A stretch of DNA of 64,000 nucleotides, from positions 1 through 64,000 of the forward strand of contig NZ_JANYMP010000043.1 of assembly GCF_025061645.1 (NCBI RefSeq). The letters are read 5' to 3'. The DNA comes from Umezawaea endophytica. GTDB lineage: Bacteria > Actinomycetota > Actinomycetes > Mycobacteriales > Pseudonocardiaceae. Position 1 is the first letter of the stretch, and every line of letters begins with the position of its first letter. The notes below the pieces were generated by a model. That model was not told the origin of the DNA. It saw nothing but the letters and a program-made list of their open reading frames with translations, and made no database searches. Of this stretch, positions 52,104 through 60,873 are shown piece by piece. Position numbers and translations under genes: made by a program.

Positions 52104-53915
52104 CTAGTCCTCAGTTTTGGGCTTGGGATCGGCCTCGGGTTCGGTCACGTCTTCCGGCTCTGCGACTTCCGGCTCTGCCTCGGGTTCGGCGACGTCCTCC
52201 GGCTCGGTGACTTCCGGCTCGGTGTTGTCGGGCTCGGCCACGTCCTCCGGCTCCGCCTCGGGCTCGGTCGCCGTCACGACCTCCGTCGCGCCGACCAGCG
52301 CGGGCTCGCGGCGACGGGCGCCCGGCATCGCGGAGACGATCACCACACCCGCCAGCAGCAGCGCCGTGCCGAGCCAGAAGATCGGGATCGTCTTGTAGGC
52401 CGCCGTCGTGTACGCCAGCGGGATGGTCGGGCGCGGCTGGCCCGGCGGCGGTGGTTGCGCACCGGCGGGAGGTGTCGTCGTGCCGCAGACCACGCCGCCC
52501 TCCGGTGCCGCGGCGCGCACGATCTGCTCGCCCAGCGACACCTGCGCCAGCGCGGACGGCAGGTTCGGCAGGCCGAGGGCGTCCGTCGGCAGCAGTTGCA
52601 GGTCCAGCAGCCGGGCCGTGGCGCCGAGCATGAACCCCTTGATCGTCGGACCGCCCTGCGTCAACGGGCCGTTCAGCGCCTGCTTCTTCTCGTTGAACTG
52701 CGCGATCTGGAGGCGCAGCACCCCGATGTCGAGCTTCTTGAGCTCGGCGGGCACGTCACCGCCGTTCGGCAGGATCCCGCCGATGATCGGCAGCTTCGGC
52801 AGTTCGGGCAGGCCCGCGATCGGGATGCCGATCGGGATCTCCAGCTTCGGGTTGGCCGCGTCCAGCGTGCCGAGCACCTTGCCGCCCTGCGTCACCCGCA
52901 GCACCGGCGCGGTGTAGGTGATCGTCGACGTCGCCTCGACGCCCGTCGCCAGCGCCACCAGCGTCGGCTGGCTCACCACGTCGATCCGGACCTCCATCGG
53001 CGTGCCCGCGAGCAGTCGCACGCTCGCCGCCTGGAGCGTCGACGTGGTCTTCACGGCCTTGTTCGCCGAGTCCGGCAGGTCGACCAGCTCCACCGACGAC
53101 CGCGCCGCCATCGTCTCCGGCAGGCTGAGCAGCGACCCCTTCTCGCCCGTGTCGGCGGTGCCGGACAGCAGCCCGCCGAGCTGGCTGAGCGGCGCGGTCA
53201 GGCCCTTGAGCCCGTCGATCAGCGACTGCTTCGCGGCCGCGTCCAGCTTCGGCGTGTCCTGCGTGAGCATCCCGGTCAGGTCTGGCGACGACGGCAGCGT
53301 CGGGATCGCGTTCAGCACGGACAGGCTCGCCAGCGACGTCTTCGCCTCGCTCAACGGCTGCACGCACGGCCCGAGCCGGTCGTCCCACCGCGCGTGCACG
53401 GCGCCCTCCAGGCCCTTCACCGTGAGCAGCGCGTCCAGCGGCGTCTTCGGCAGCGCCAGCCCACCGCTCAACCCCGCGGCGTTGTCCGGCGACGCCGTCT
53501 GCGCCAGCGACCCCGGCGTCTGCGGCGCCCGCCCCTGCACCGCGAACCCGAGCGGAGACGCCTGCGCCACCGACCGCTCGAACGCCAGGTACGCCTCGGT
53601 GTTCACCTGCGCGCTCGCCAGCCCGACACCCAGCTCCGCGGCTGACTGCTTGGGCAACTCCTCCCCGAAACCGGGCAGGATCGTGTTCGTCGTCGTCGAC
53701 TCCGGCGCCAACCGCACGACCGCCAACCCCGTCCCCGCATCACCCACCGCGTGCGCAAGCGATTGCGGCCCGTTCGGCGCGGACACCGGCGGCTGCCCGG
53801 GACTCACCGGCCCCGGCACCGGCGTCGTGACCGGCTGCGCCAGCGCGGGTGCCGCGCAGAGCGCGAACAACGCCGCGGCGGTGGGCACGGCCAACACGAG
53901 CCGGCGTCTGCGCAT
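52104..53915 (-). CDS. Secreted protein with C-terminal anchor and acidic E-P repeat tail
   Basis: 603-aa exported protein. Signal peptide RRRLVLAVPTAAALFALCAAPALA; a long extracellular part of beta/helical segments (LAGTPMEVRIDVVSQPTLVALATGV) with no recognised domain; a membrane helix near residue 520 (IPIFWLGTALLLAGVVIVSAM) followed by RRR; then a cytoplasmic tail of ~65 residues made almost only of E, P, A, V, D and T in repeats such as EPEDVAEPEAEPEVAEP. AGGAGG precedes the ATG at 53915. A steroid/choice-of-anchor-like surface protein is possible. Function unknown. Confidence 0.75.
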   Translation of the reverse strand: MRRRRLVLAVPTAAALFALCAAPALAQPVTTPVPGPVSPGQPPVSAPNGPQSLAHAVGDAGTGLAVVRLAPESTTTNTILPGFGEELPKQSAAELGVGLASAQVNTEAYLAFERSVAQASPLGFAVQGRAPQTPGSLAQTASPDNAAGLSGGLALPKTPLDALLTVKGLEGAVHARWDDRLGPCVQPLSEAKTSLASLSVLNAIPTLPSSPDLTGMLTQDTPKLDAAAKQSLIDGLKGLTAPLSQLGGLLSGTADTGEKGSLLSLPETMAARSSVELVDLPDSANKAVKTTSTLQAASVRLLAGTPMEVRIDVVSQPTLVALATGVEATSTITYTAPVLRVTQGGKVLGTLDAANPKLEIPIGIPIAGLPELPKLPIIGGILPNGGDVPAELKKLDIGVLRLQIAQFNEKKQALNGPLTQGGPTIKGFMLGATARLLDLQLLPTDALGLPNLPSALAQVSLGEQIVRAAAPEGGVVCGTTTPPAGAQPPPPGQPRPTIPLAYTTAAYKTIPIFWLGTALLLAGVVIVSAMPGARRREPALVGATEVVTATEPEAEPEDVAEPDNTEPEVTEPEDVAEPEAEPEVAEPEDVTEPEADPKPKTED

Positions 53916-54035
53916 GTGGGAAGTCCTCCTCGACGATGAAGAGCGCGACCCCGTGGTGAGCGGCGTCACGAGAAGACTAACGAGGGGGACCCCTGTCGGT
54001 GACGGTCTTGGCGTCAGCTATAGTTATCGCGTCTC

Positions 54036-54109
54036 GCCGCCTTAGCTCAGTCGGCTAGAGCGGTTCACTCGTAATGAACAGGTCATCGGTTCGATTCCGA
54101 TAGGCGGCT
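54036..54109 (+). tRNA. tRNA-Thr (CGT anticodon)
   Basis: Complete cloverleaf of 74 nt. The acceptor GCCGCCT pairs with AGGCGGC. D-arm GCTCAG...CTAGAGC. Anticodon stem GTTCA/TGAAC with loop CTCGTAA, giving anticodon CGT. T-arm TCGG-TTCGATT-CCGA. CCA is not encoded. TATAGT at 54019-54024 is a minus-10 twelve bases upstream of the mature 5' end. Confidence 0.97.
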
Positions 54110-54124
54110 CTGGTGAGATACGAG

Positions 54125-54163
54125 TCAGGCCCGGTCGCGTTCGTGCGACCGGGCCTGATGCTT
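54125..54163 (+). terminator. Terminator of tRNA-Thr
   Basis: TCAGGCCCGGTCGC (54125-54138) pairs with GCGACCGGGCCTGA (54145-54158), followed by TGCTTTT. Confidence 0.85.
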
Positions 54164-54190
54164 TTGCGGGTTTCGTCGTAGCATCGCTCG

Positions 54191-54997
54191 ATGGGGAAGA
54201 TCGACTACAGCGCTCCCGGACCGTTCACCTCGCTCGGCGAAGCCGCGGGTTCCGTGGTTGCCGCTGATCCGCTGGAGATCTGCGAGCCCGTCCACGCCCT
54301 CTTCCTGCACCCCGACGAGCAGCCGGGGAAGGACATGCCCGCTGAGCGGCAGGTGGAGAAGAACGTTCGGCCCGCGGGGGCGTTGGCGCGGTTGTTGTTG
54401 GCGCTCGACCCGGCGCCGTTGACCGAGGCGCGGGTTGCGGAGAAGCGGGTTGTGGGGACGTGCAGGCACTTCGCGGTGATGAGTTGTGCGCTGCTGCGGG
54501 ATCGGGGGGTGGCCGCGCGGGTGCGGTGCGGGTTCGGGATGTACTTCGAGGTCGGGTTGGGGATGGATCACTGGGTGACGGAATTCTGGGCCGGGGGGCG
54601 GTGGGTGCGGGTTGACACGGAGATCTTCGGGCAGGAGCGGGGGGTCGACCCGCGTGATCTGAAGCCGGGGGAGTTCCTGACCGGGGGCGAGGCGTGGAGT
54701 GCTTACCGGCGCGGTGAGGTGGACGGGGCGAAGTTCGGGGTGCCCGGTACGGAGAACTGGGGGCCGTCGGAGATCCGGGGCAACGTCGTGCGGGACCTGG
54801 CGGCGTTGAACAACGTGGAAACCCTGCCGTGGGACGAGTGGGGGCGGATGGCGGAGGCCTACGAGGGGAAGACCGGGGCGGACTACGACGAGCTGCTGGA
54901 CGAGGTCGCCGTCGTGTGCGCGGGGGACGACCTGGACGCCGTCGCCGCGCTCTACCAGCACCCGGACCTGCGGGTGCCCGACGAGTTGATCAGGTAG
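54191..54997 (+). CDS. Transglutaminase-like cysteine protein
   Basis: 268-aa protein with the transglutaminase/protease triad: Cys in VGTCRHFAVMSCALLRDRGV, His in MDHWVTEFW and Asp in WVRVDTEIF. This arrangement occurs in predicted cysteine proteases or amidases. No signal peptide, so it is cytoplasmic. The ATG at 54191 lies 7 nt after TAGCAT, suggesting a leaderless mRNA. Strongly G-rich coding strand. Substrate unknown. Confidence 0.85.
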   Translation: MGKIDYSAPGPFTSLGEAAGSVVAADPLEICEPVHALFLHPDEQPGKDMPAERQVEKNVRPAGALARLLLALDPAPLTEARVAEKRVVGTCRHFAVMSCALLRDRGVAARVRCGFGMYFEVGLGMDHWVTEFWAGGRWVRVDTEIFGQERGVDPRDLKPGEFLTGGEAWSAYRRGEVDGAKFGVPGTENWGPSEIRGNVVRDLAALNNVETLPWDEWGRMAEAYEGKTGADYDELLDEVAVVCAGDDLDAVAALYQHPDLRVPDELIR

Positions 54998-55058
54998 GCG
55001 GAACCGAACCGCGCCCGTGCCCGTTGACCTGGTGGCACCGGGGGAAGGTCGTGGGGAC

Positions 55059-55436
55059 ATGCCGTTGAGCGCAGTGGTCCGGGAACGCTGCAAGGCGCTG
55101 CTGCCGCCGGGCACCGAGATCCGCTACCTGTTCCCGGCCGTGGCGAGCACGGTCGTGGGGATGCCGCTGTTCACCAAGCCGTTCATCTTCGTGGTGACGG
55201 ACGAGAACATCGTCATGCTGGCGTGTAGCTGGCTGAGCCACAACCGGCCGAAGTCCGTGCACTGGACGTACGAGCGGAGCTTGCGGCTTGGACCGGTGGA
55301 CACGACGATGGACCCGGTGTTCACCGTGGACGGCTCGCCGTTCCAGACCTGGGACGAGTACATCTCGGTGATCGCGGCGGCGGACGCGGAGACGACGAGG
55401 GACTCGTTCCCCCCGGACCCGCTGCCGGACCTCTAG
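55059..55436 (+). CDS. Small PH-like domain protein
   Basis: 125-aa protein beginning MPLSAVVRERCKALLPPGTEIRY, with beta-strand-rich FIFVVTDENIVML and VHWTYERSLRLGPVD, a layout like bacterial PH-like (YokE/bPH) domains. It follows the transglutaminase gene after 61 bp, in the same direction. No catalytic residues recognised. The start is uncertain because the ribosome-binding site is weak. Confidence 0.6.
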   Translation: MPLSAVVRERCKALLPPGTEIRYLFPAVASTVVGMPLFTKPFIFVVTDENIVMLACSWLSHNRPKSVHWTYERSLRLGPVDTTMDPVFTVDGSPFQTWDEYISVIAAADAETTRDSFPPDPLPDL

Positions 55437-55669
55437 ACCGGGGAACCCCCGGCGATTCCGGGATTCCCCGGCAGGTGACGTGCTGGTGACCCGGAGTTCT
55501 TCCGCTCGTCCCCATCCTCGGCGACACTTCCGGTGAGCGGTCGACAGCGGTCTCCGGCGGGGGGATCGGCGGAACGTCCTCCCGGTGCGGCGGTTGCTCC
55601 ATCGGGGTGGCCTTCGCGCGAACTCCGTAAGCGGGGTCCTACTCGGACGTTGCCCTGCCGGAGGAGGCG

Positions 55670-55855
55670 ATGACCATGATCCCGACGATCCTGATGACCT
55701 TGCTCGTGCTGCCGGTCGCCCTGTGCGCGGCGAGCGTCGGCAGGCGGCGGTGGATAAGGCGCACCGGGGTGCTGCGGGTCAAGGCGGAACTGGCGCTGTT
55801 CCACCACGGCCTGCGGGACACGCCGAGCGGGCGCCACCGGATCACCCGTCCTTGA
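55670..55855 (+). CDS. Small single-pass membrane protein
   Basis: 61-aa protein: one membrane helix (MIPTILMTLLVLPVALCAA) and a basic cytoplasmic tail (GRRRWIRRTGVLRVK). The strong GGAGGAGG directly before the ATG supports translation. Its end overlaps the convergent oxidoreductase gene by 14 bp. The 233 bp upstream (55437-55669) show no other feature. Function unknown. Confidence 0.6.
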   Translation: MTMIPTILMTLLVLPVALCAASVGRRRWIRRTGVLRVKAELALFHHGLRDTPSGRHRITRP

Positions 55856-56855
55856 GCGCGGTGAACACGCGGCCCCACCGCTCGGGGTCGCTCCGGTAGG
55901 GCGCGTAGCAGGAGGCGCGGGTCGTGACGTCGCCGTAGCGGGCCAGCAGTTCCGCCGCCACCTGCTCCGGCTCGCCGACGACGGCGAACGCCCTGAGCAC
56001 CTCGTCGTCGACGGCCGCGGTCATGTCGTCCCACCGCTGCCGCCGGGACATGGCGTGCAGCTCCTCGTGCAGGTCGCCCCACCCGTGCAGGTCGAGGACC
56101 TTGCGGTAGGACGGGGTCGAGCCGTAGAAGGCGATCTGCTTCTTCGTGTCCGCGATCGACGCGGCCAACTCCTCGGCGGTGCCGCCGGTCGCGACGAACG
56201 ACGGCCCGCTGATCTCCAGGCCCGCCAACGGTTTCCCGGCTTTGGCCCGGCCGCGTTCGAGCGCCGGGATCGTCACCTCGCGCAGGTACCGCTCGGTCGT
56301 GAAGCTGTGGCACAGGAAGCCGTCGGCGACCTCGCCCGCGACCTCGGTCATCAGTTCGCCGACACCCGCGAGGTACACCTTCGGTGGTCCGTAGGGATTC
56401 GGGCCGGGGTCGAAGAACGGCGTCATCACGGTGTGGGTGAAGAACTCGCCGCGGAACTTCGGCCGTTCGCCGGTCTCCCAGCTCTGCCAGATCGCCCGCA
56501 TCGCCAGGACGTACTCCCGCATCCGGGCGGCGGGTTTCGACCACGGCATCGAGAACCGCTTGGTGATGTGCGGCTCCACCTGGGACCCCAGGCCCAGGTG
56601 GAAACGGCCGCCGGACAGCAGTTGCAGGTCGTTCGCGAGGACCGCCGTGCTCATCGGGTTGCGGGCGAACGCGACCGCGATCGACGTGCCGAGCCCGATC
56701 GTCGACGTCGTCCCGGCGGCCACGCTCAACGCGACGAACGGGTCGTGCTGCGCTTCCGCCACCCAGAACCCGTCGTAGCCCACGGCCTCGGCCTCCGCGG
56801 CAGTGCGGCCGATCTCGCGCGGGTCGAACGTGATCTCGACGCTGTCCACCTTCAT
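55842..56855 (-). CDS. LLM-class F420-dependent oxidoreductase
   Basis: 337-aa luciferase-like monooxygenase family protein, probably using coenzyme F420. Hallmarks: GYDGFWVAEAQHDPFVAL, TIGLGTSIAVAFARNPMSTA, LSGGRFHLGLGSQVEPHITKRF and VYLAGVGELMTEVAGEVADG. TIM-barrel fold, cytoplasmic. ATG at 56855. The presence of F420-type enzymes fits an actinomycete. Substrate cannot be inferred. Confidence 0.9.
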   Translation of the reverse strand: MKVDSVEITFDPREIGRTAAEAEAVGYDGFWVAEAQHDPFVALSVAAGTTSTIGLGTSIAVAFARNPMSTAVLANDLQLLSGGRFHLGLGSQVEPHITKRFSMPWSKPAARMREYVLAMRAIWQSWETGERPKFRGEFFTHTVMTPFFDPGPNPYGPPKVYLAGVGELMTEVAGEVADGFLCHSFTTERYLREVTIPALERGRAKAGKPLAGLEISGPSFVATGGTAEELAASIADTKKQIAFYGSTPSYRKVLDLHGWGDLHEELHAMSRRQRWDDMTAAVDDEVLRAFAVVGEPEQVAAELLARYGDVTTRASCYAPYRSDPERWGRVFTALKDG

Positions 56856-56874
56856 GGGGTGGTTCTACCAGCGC

Positions 56875-57573
56875 CTAGCGGTCGCACGCGATCCCGTCTC
56901 CGTCCGGGTCGAGGTGCTTGCCGTAGCCGGGCTGGCCGGTGACGATCGGGCCGAGGCCCGCGCGCCTCGCCGCGTCGCAGCTCGCGAAGTACACGTCGTC
57001 CGAACCGGACTGCTTCTGGTTCTGCGCACCGGCCTGGTCGACGGTGTCCTTCCCGCCGCACTCGCCGCCCCACAGGCCGAGCCCGGCCTGTTCGGCGGCC
57101 GACTGCGCGGACTTGAGCGAGGTCGTCGAGCCCGGTTCCGCGCGGCCCATGCCGCGGCGCACCGCCTCCACCGCGAAGTCCGACCCGTCGGGCATGATCA
57201 CGACGGCGGACGTGCCGAAGGTCGTGGAGTACTTGACGGTCTTGCCGTTCAACGTCTTGCGGGTGAACTCGGTCGCCGCCCGCGCCCAGCACTCGCCGGG
57301 GACCGCGAGCCCCGCGATCTGCACCGTCCTGCCGTCCGAGCTGACGAGCGTGCGACCGTCCACGACGTCGGCGACCTCCATCGTCGGCTGCGGCGGCGCA
57401 CCCGTGGTCGTCGTCAGCATCGGGGCGGTGCTCGGCGTCGAACTCGGCGTGGTCACCTGGATCGCGGCCGTGAGGTCCGTCTTGGACGCGCATCCGCCTG
57501 CGCAGAGGAGGGCGAGGAGGAACGGGACCGCTCCGCGTCGCCACCGAGGAGCCACGGGGGGAGTACTGGGCAC
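56875..57573 (-). CDS. Lipoprotein with nuclease-like and Excalibur domains
   Basis: 232-aa exported protein. Signal RGAVPFLLALLCAGGC with a lipobox-like end, a Thr/Ser/Pro linker, a thermonuclease-like (SNase-fold) central part (VADVVDGRTLVSSDGRTVQIAGL, GECWARAATEF) and a C-terminal Excalibur calcium-binding motif (YFASCDAARRAGLGP, DPDGDGIACDR). The key SNase arginines/glutamates are not all obvious, so nuclease activity is uncertain. The GTG at 57573 has GGAGG five bases upstream. Confidence 0.82.
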   Translation of the reverse strand: MPSTPPVAPRWRRGAVPFLLALLCAGGCASKTDLTAAIQVTTPSSTPSTAPMLTTTTGAPPQPTMEVADVVDGRTLVSSDGRTVQIAGLAVPGECWARAATEFTRKTLNGKTVKYSTTFGTSAVVIMPDGSDFAVEAVRRGMGRAEPGSTTSLKSAQSAAEQAGLGLWGGECGGKDTVDQAGAQNQKQSGSDDVYFASCDAARRAGLGPIVTGQPGYGKHLDPDGDGIACDR

Positions 57574-57679
57574 GCGATCCTCCAAGGGCGCGGCGGTCGC
57601 ACCTGTGATCGGGTCATCGCAAACGGGCGTCCTGCGTGTTACGCGGGTCACAGGACGTTACCAAGTCGACTCCCCGAAA

Positions 57680-57718
57680 GGGCCAGGCTCGCCCGGCGGA
57701 TCGGGTGAGCCTGGTCCC
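57680..57718. terminator. Terminator-like hairpin
   Basis: GGGCCAGGCTCGCCC (57680-57694) pairs, with G-T pairs tolerated, with GGGTGAGCCTGGTCCC (57703-57718). Lies in the 260-bp gap downstream of the hotdog gene. Confidence 0.5.
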
Positions 57719-57833
57719 TGAATCGGTTTACCCGCAGGCGATTCCGGTCCCGCCGTGGTCCGAACGGGACTCGGCGGGGGGATCCGCGCGCCGCAACGGT
57801 GTTACGCCCGCGGGTGTCCGGTGTGGAGGGCGG

Positions 57834-58286
57834 TCAGCGGTTCGGGCGCAGGGTCCAGGTCACGACCATCTCCGCCGTGGTGGCGCCGTCGGACCTGGTG
57901 ACCGTGACGTGCACCGGGAACTCGGGCCGCGTGCCGGAGGCCAGTTCGGCGATCACGTCGGCGGCGGGGCGGCCGAGGACGGCTTCGGCGCGCAGCACGC
58001 CGGTGGCGACCCTCTTGTAGGAGATCTCCGCGCGGGCGACGAGCGGGGTGGCCTTGTCCATGTGCTTCGAGAACGCCGCGAGCACGACGGCGCCGGACGC
58101 GGTCTCGCCCGCGCCGAAGACGACGGCCGCGTGCGGGCCGCCGACGTGGTTGCGGTTCGCCTCGCCGTCGGGCAGCTCGACGAGCACGCGGTGGCCCTCG
58201 ACCTCGATGAAGTCGATGCCCGCGGTCCCGACCCACGGCACGCCCTGCTTCATGGCGTCCGCGACGAACGTGTAGTCCTCACTCAT
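57834..58286 (-). CDS. DUF4442 hotdog-fold thioesterase-like protein
   Basis: 150-aa single hotdog domain. MKQGVPWVGTAGIDFIEVEGHRVLVELP, HVGGPHAAVVFGAGETASG (the central helix region) and ISYKRVATGVLRAEAVL match the DUF4442/PaaI-like group, predicted acyl-CoA thioesterases. ATG at 58286; divergent from the MarR gene. Substrate unknown. Confidence 0.8.
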   Translation of the reverse strand: MSEDYTFVADAMKQGVPWVGTAGIDFIEVEGHRVLVELPDGEANRNHVGGPHAAVVFGAGETASGAVVLAAFSKHMDKATPLVARAEISYKRVATGVLRAEAVLGRPAADVIAELASGTRPEFPVHVTVTRSDGATTAEMVVTWTLRPNR

Positions 58287-58394
58287 GACCCCGGATGCTA
58301 CCGGTCGGTAACCCTGTTGCCTACCCGTTGGTAACCGGCTGCTGAGACGCGGCTCACGCGTAATTCGTTTGCTTCGCTACGCCATCCGAGTTCA

Positions 58395-58430
58395 TGCTTG
58401 TACTCAGCAACTAGTTGGTTGATGCAAGCA
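58395..58430. promoter_or_regulatory. 36-bp dyad, MarR operator candidate
   Basis: TGCTTG (58395-58400) and CAAGCA (58425-58430) are symmetric about a perfect CAACTAGTTG palindrome (58408-58417), immediately upstream of the marR start. Confidence 0.6.
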
Positions 58431-58443
58431 ACGGAGTTTTCCC

Positions 58444-58971
58444 ATGGTGGACCCGGTGAGTGGCGCGGTGGGTTCGGTCGACGGTGAAGCGGAACTGGAG
58501 CTGGCCGACCGGGTCGGCCTGGCGATGATCCGCCTCAACAAGATGCACGCGTGCGTCGCGGCCCAGATGGGCAAGGCCGGCATGGACAAGGCCGCGTTCG
58601 TCCTGCTCGCGAACCTCGCCCACCTGGGTCCCTCCCGGTCCAGCGCGCTGGCCGAGGCGGTCCTCTCCGACCCCTCGACCGTCAGCCGCCAGGTGGCGGG
58701 CCTGGTCAAGGACGGGCTCGTGGAACGCCGTGCCGACCCGGAGGACGGACGGGCCAGCGTGCTCGTCGCCACCGGGGCGGGCCAGCAGTTGCTGCGCGAA
58801 CGCCGCCGGATGCGCAACGAGGCCATCGCACGGATGTTCGGGAGCTGGTCCCAACCGGACTGGCAGACCTTCACCGACTTGTTAGAGCGCTTCGTGGGCG
58901 ACTACGAGCACGCGCTTCCGGGATTTTTGGCTGAGAGCGGACTGGGGCCGCGCTCAGGAGGGGAGAAGTGA
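58444..58971 (+). CDS. MarR-family regulator
   Basis: 175-aa winged-helix repressor: ALAEAVLSDPSTVSRQVAGLVKDGL recognition region and the wing VERRADPEDGRASVLVA. ATG at 58444 with GGAG nine bases upstream. The stop overlaps the start of the following MFS exporter, so the pair is one operon, normally induced by the exporter's substrate. The palindrome at 58395-58430 is its likely operator. Confidence 0.93.
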   Translation: MVDPVSGAVGSVDGEAELELADRVGLAMIRLNKMHACVAAQMGKAGMDKAAFVLLANLAHLGPSRSSALAEAVLSDPSTVSRQVAGLVKDGLVERRADPEDGRASVLVATGAGQQLLRERRRMRNEAIARMFGSWSQPDWQTFTDLLERFVGDYEHALPGFLAESGLGPRSGGEK

Positions 58972-60653
58972 TGTCGGAAACGGTAGAGAGAGCGGAGGCG
59001 TCGCCGCGAGGCGAGTCCCTGCTCACCCACCGTCAGATCCTGACGATCCTGTCCGGCCTGCTGCTGGGGATGTTCCTCGCGGCGCTCGACCAGACGATCG
59101 TGTCGTCGGCGATGAAGACCATCGCCGACGAGTTGCAGGGCCAGACGCTGCAAGCGTGGGCCACCACGGCGTACCTGATCACCGCCACGATCACGACGCC
59201 GCTGTACGGCAAGCTCTCGGACATCTACGGCCGCAAGCCGATGTACCTGTCCGCGATCACGCTGTTCCTGATCGGGTCGCTGCTCTCGGGCATCGCGACC
59301 TCGATGTACGAGCTGGCCGCGTTCCGCGCGGTGCAGGGCCTCGGCGCGGGCGGCCTGATGTCGCTCGGCATGGCGATCCTGGCGGACATCACGTCGCCGC
59401 GCGAGCGCAGCAAGTACTCCGCGTACTTCATGGCCGTGTTCGGCGTGTCCAGCGTCGCGGGCCCGGTCGTCGGCGGCTTGTTCGCGGGCCTGGACTCGTT
59501 CGCGGGCATCACCGGCTGGCGCTGGGTGTTCCTGATCAACGTGCCGATCGCGCTGATCGCGCTCGTCGTCGTCGCCAAGGTGCTCAACGTCCCGCACAAG
59601 CGGGTCGACCACCGCATCGACTTCTGGGGCGCCGCGCTGCTCAGCATCGGCCTGGTGCCGCTGCTGATCGTCGCCGAGCAGGGTCGTGAGTGGGGCTGGG
59701 CGTCCGGCACCTCGATCGCCATGTACGCGCTCGGCGTGCTCGGTGTCATCGGCTTCATCCTCAACGAGAAGCGCATGGGCGACGAGGCGCTGCTGCCGCT
59801 GAGGCTGTTCCGCAGCGGCACGTTCTCGCTCGGCAACTCGATCAACTTCGTGATGGGCATCGGCATGTTCGGCGGCATGGTCTCCCTGCCGCTGTACCTC
59901 CAGATCGTCAAGGGCGCCTCGGCGACCGAAGCCGGTCTGATGCTGCTCCCGCTGACGTTCGGCATCATGTCGGCCGCCGGGATCAGCGGCCAGATCACCG
60001 CGAAGACGGGGCGCTACAAGCTGTTCCCCATCATGGGCTTCGCGCTGATGGCGGGTGCGCTGTTCGCGTTCAGCACGATCGGCACGGACACGTCGAACGC
60101 CTTCACGCTCAGCCTGATGTTCGTGATGGGCGCCGGGCTGGGGCTGTGCATGCAGACCCTGCTGCTGGCGATCCAGAACGACGCCGAGCCGAGGGACATG
60201 GGCGTCGCGACGTCGTCGGCCACGTTCTTCCGCCAGATCGGCGGCACCGTCGGCACCGCCGTGTTCCTGTCGATCCTGTTCAGCAGCGTCGGCGACAAGA
60301 TCGGCAACGCGCTCACGTCGGCGTTCGGCAACCCGGACTTCCAGGCGGCGCTGGCGAAGCCGGAGAACGCCCAGTTCGCTCAGGGCTTGCAGGGCGGCGG
60401 CGGTTCCGGTGTCGACCTGAACAACACCGAGTTCCTCAAGACGCTCGACCCGGTGCTGGCGCGCCCGTTCCTGGACGGCTTCTCCGGCGCGATCGACACG
60501 GTGTTCCTGGTCGGCGGCGTCGTGGTGCTGATCGGTTTCGTGCTCGTGTGGTTCCTCAAGGAGGTGCCGTTGTCCACGCGGTCCGGCCTGGAGCGCATGA
60601 ACGACGAGAACGAGGCCAAGGAAGCGGTCGCACCCCCGCTCCCGATTCACTAG
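58971..60653 (+). CDS. DHA2-family MFS drug exporter (EmrB/QacA-like)
   Basis: 560-aa, 14-helix proton antiporter of the DHA2 group. Motif D1 LDQTIVSSAM in the first helix, motif A GKLSDIYGRKP, and motif C-like GVSSVAGPVVGG are present. An extracellular loop (~455-505; GLQGGGGSGVDLNN) precedes the last helix. The ATG at 58971 overlaps the marR stop and has GGAGGGGAG upstream. Ends at a strong terminator. Probably exports a toxic compound sensed by the MarR protein. Confidence 0.94.
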   Translation: MSETVERAEASPRGESLLTHRQILTILSGLLLGMFLAALDQTIVSSAMKTIADELQGQTLQAWATTAYLITATITTPLYGKLSDIYGRKPMYLSAITLFLIGSLLSGIATSMYELAAFRAVQGLGAGGLMSLGMAILADITSPRERSKYSAYFMAVFGVSSVAGPVVGGLFAGLDSFAGITGWRWVFLINVPIALIALVVVAKVLNVPHKRVDHRIDFWGAALLSIGLVPLLIVAEQGREWGWASGTSIAMYALGVLGVIGFILNEKRMGDEALLPLRLFRSGTFSLGNSINFVMGIGMFGGMVSLPLYLQIVKGASATEAGLMLLPLTFGIMSAAGISGQITAKTGRYKLFPIMGFALMAGALFAFSTIGTDTSNAFTLSLMFVMGAGLGLCMQTLLLAIQNDAEPRDMGVATSSATFFRQIGGTVGTAVFLSILFSSVGDKIGNALTSAFGNPDFQAALAKPENAQFAQGLQGGGGSGVDLNNTEFLKTLDPVLARPFLDGFSGAIDTVFLVGGVVVLIGFVLVWFLKEVPLSTRSGLERMNDENEAKEAVAPPLPIH

Positions 60654-60663
60654 ATGTAGTGAA

Positions 60664-60702
60664 AAAAGTGCCCCGCACCTCGATGAGGTGCGGGGCACTT
60701 TT
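60664..60702 (+). terminator. Terminator of the marR-MFS operon
   Basis: AAAAGTGCCCCGCACCTC (60664-60681) pairs perfectly with its complement ending in TTTT at 60702: an 18-bp stem with a GAT loop. Confidence 0.92.
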
Positions 60703-60732
60703 GGCTCTGAGAACCACCTGTCCACGGCTCTT

Positions 60733-60862
60733 GCGAGGCCGCGTCGGTAGGTCGGTCTCCCATTTTTTTCGACCAGGGCGGTGACGAAGTCTCTGCCCTG
60801 GTCGAAAAAAATCGGTGCCGACGTGCCGACTTCAGGCGGCCGAGCCCTGATCTGCGGAGCAG
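60733..60862 (-). repeat. Structured dispersed repeat, copy B (3' of ppa)
   Basis: Minus-strand copy of the 6159-6287 element. Stem ATTTTTTTCGACCAGGGC (60762-60779) with its perfect complement at 60795-60812 (18 bp). On the minus strand the 15-nt loop is AGAGACTTCGTCACC, identical to copy A. The 5' end CTGCTCCGCAGA starts 11 nt beyond the ppa stop. Three adjacent stem pairs differ from copy A, with both partners changed. Confidence 0.9.
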
Positions 60863-60873
60863 TCAGAGAAGAC

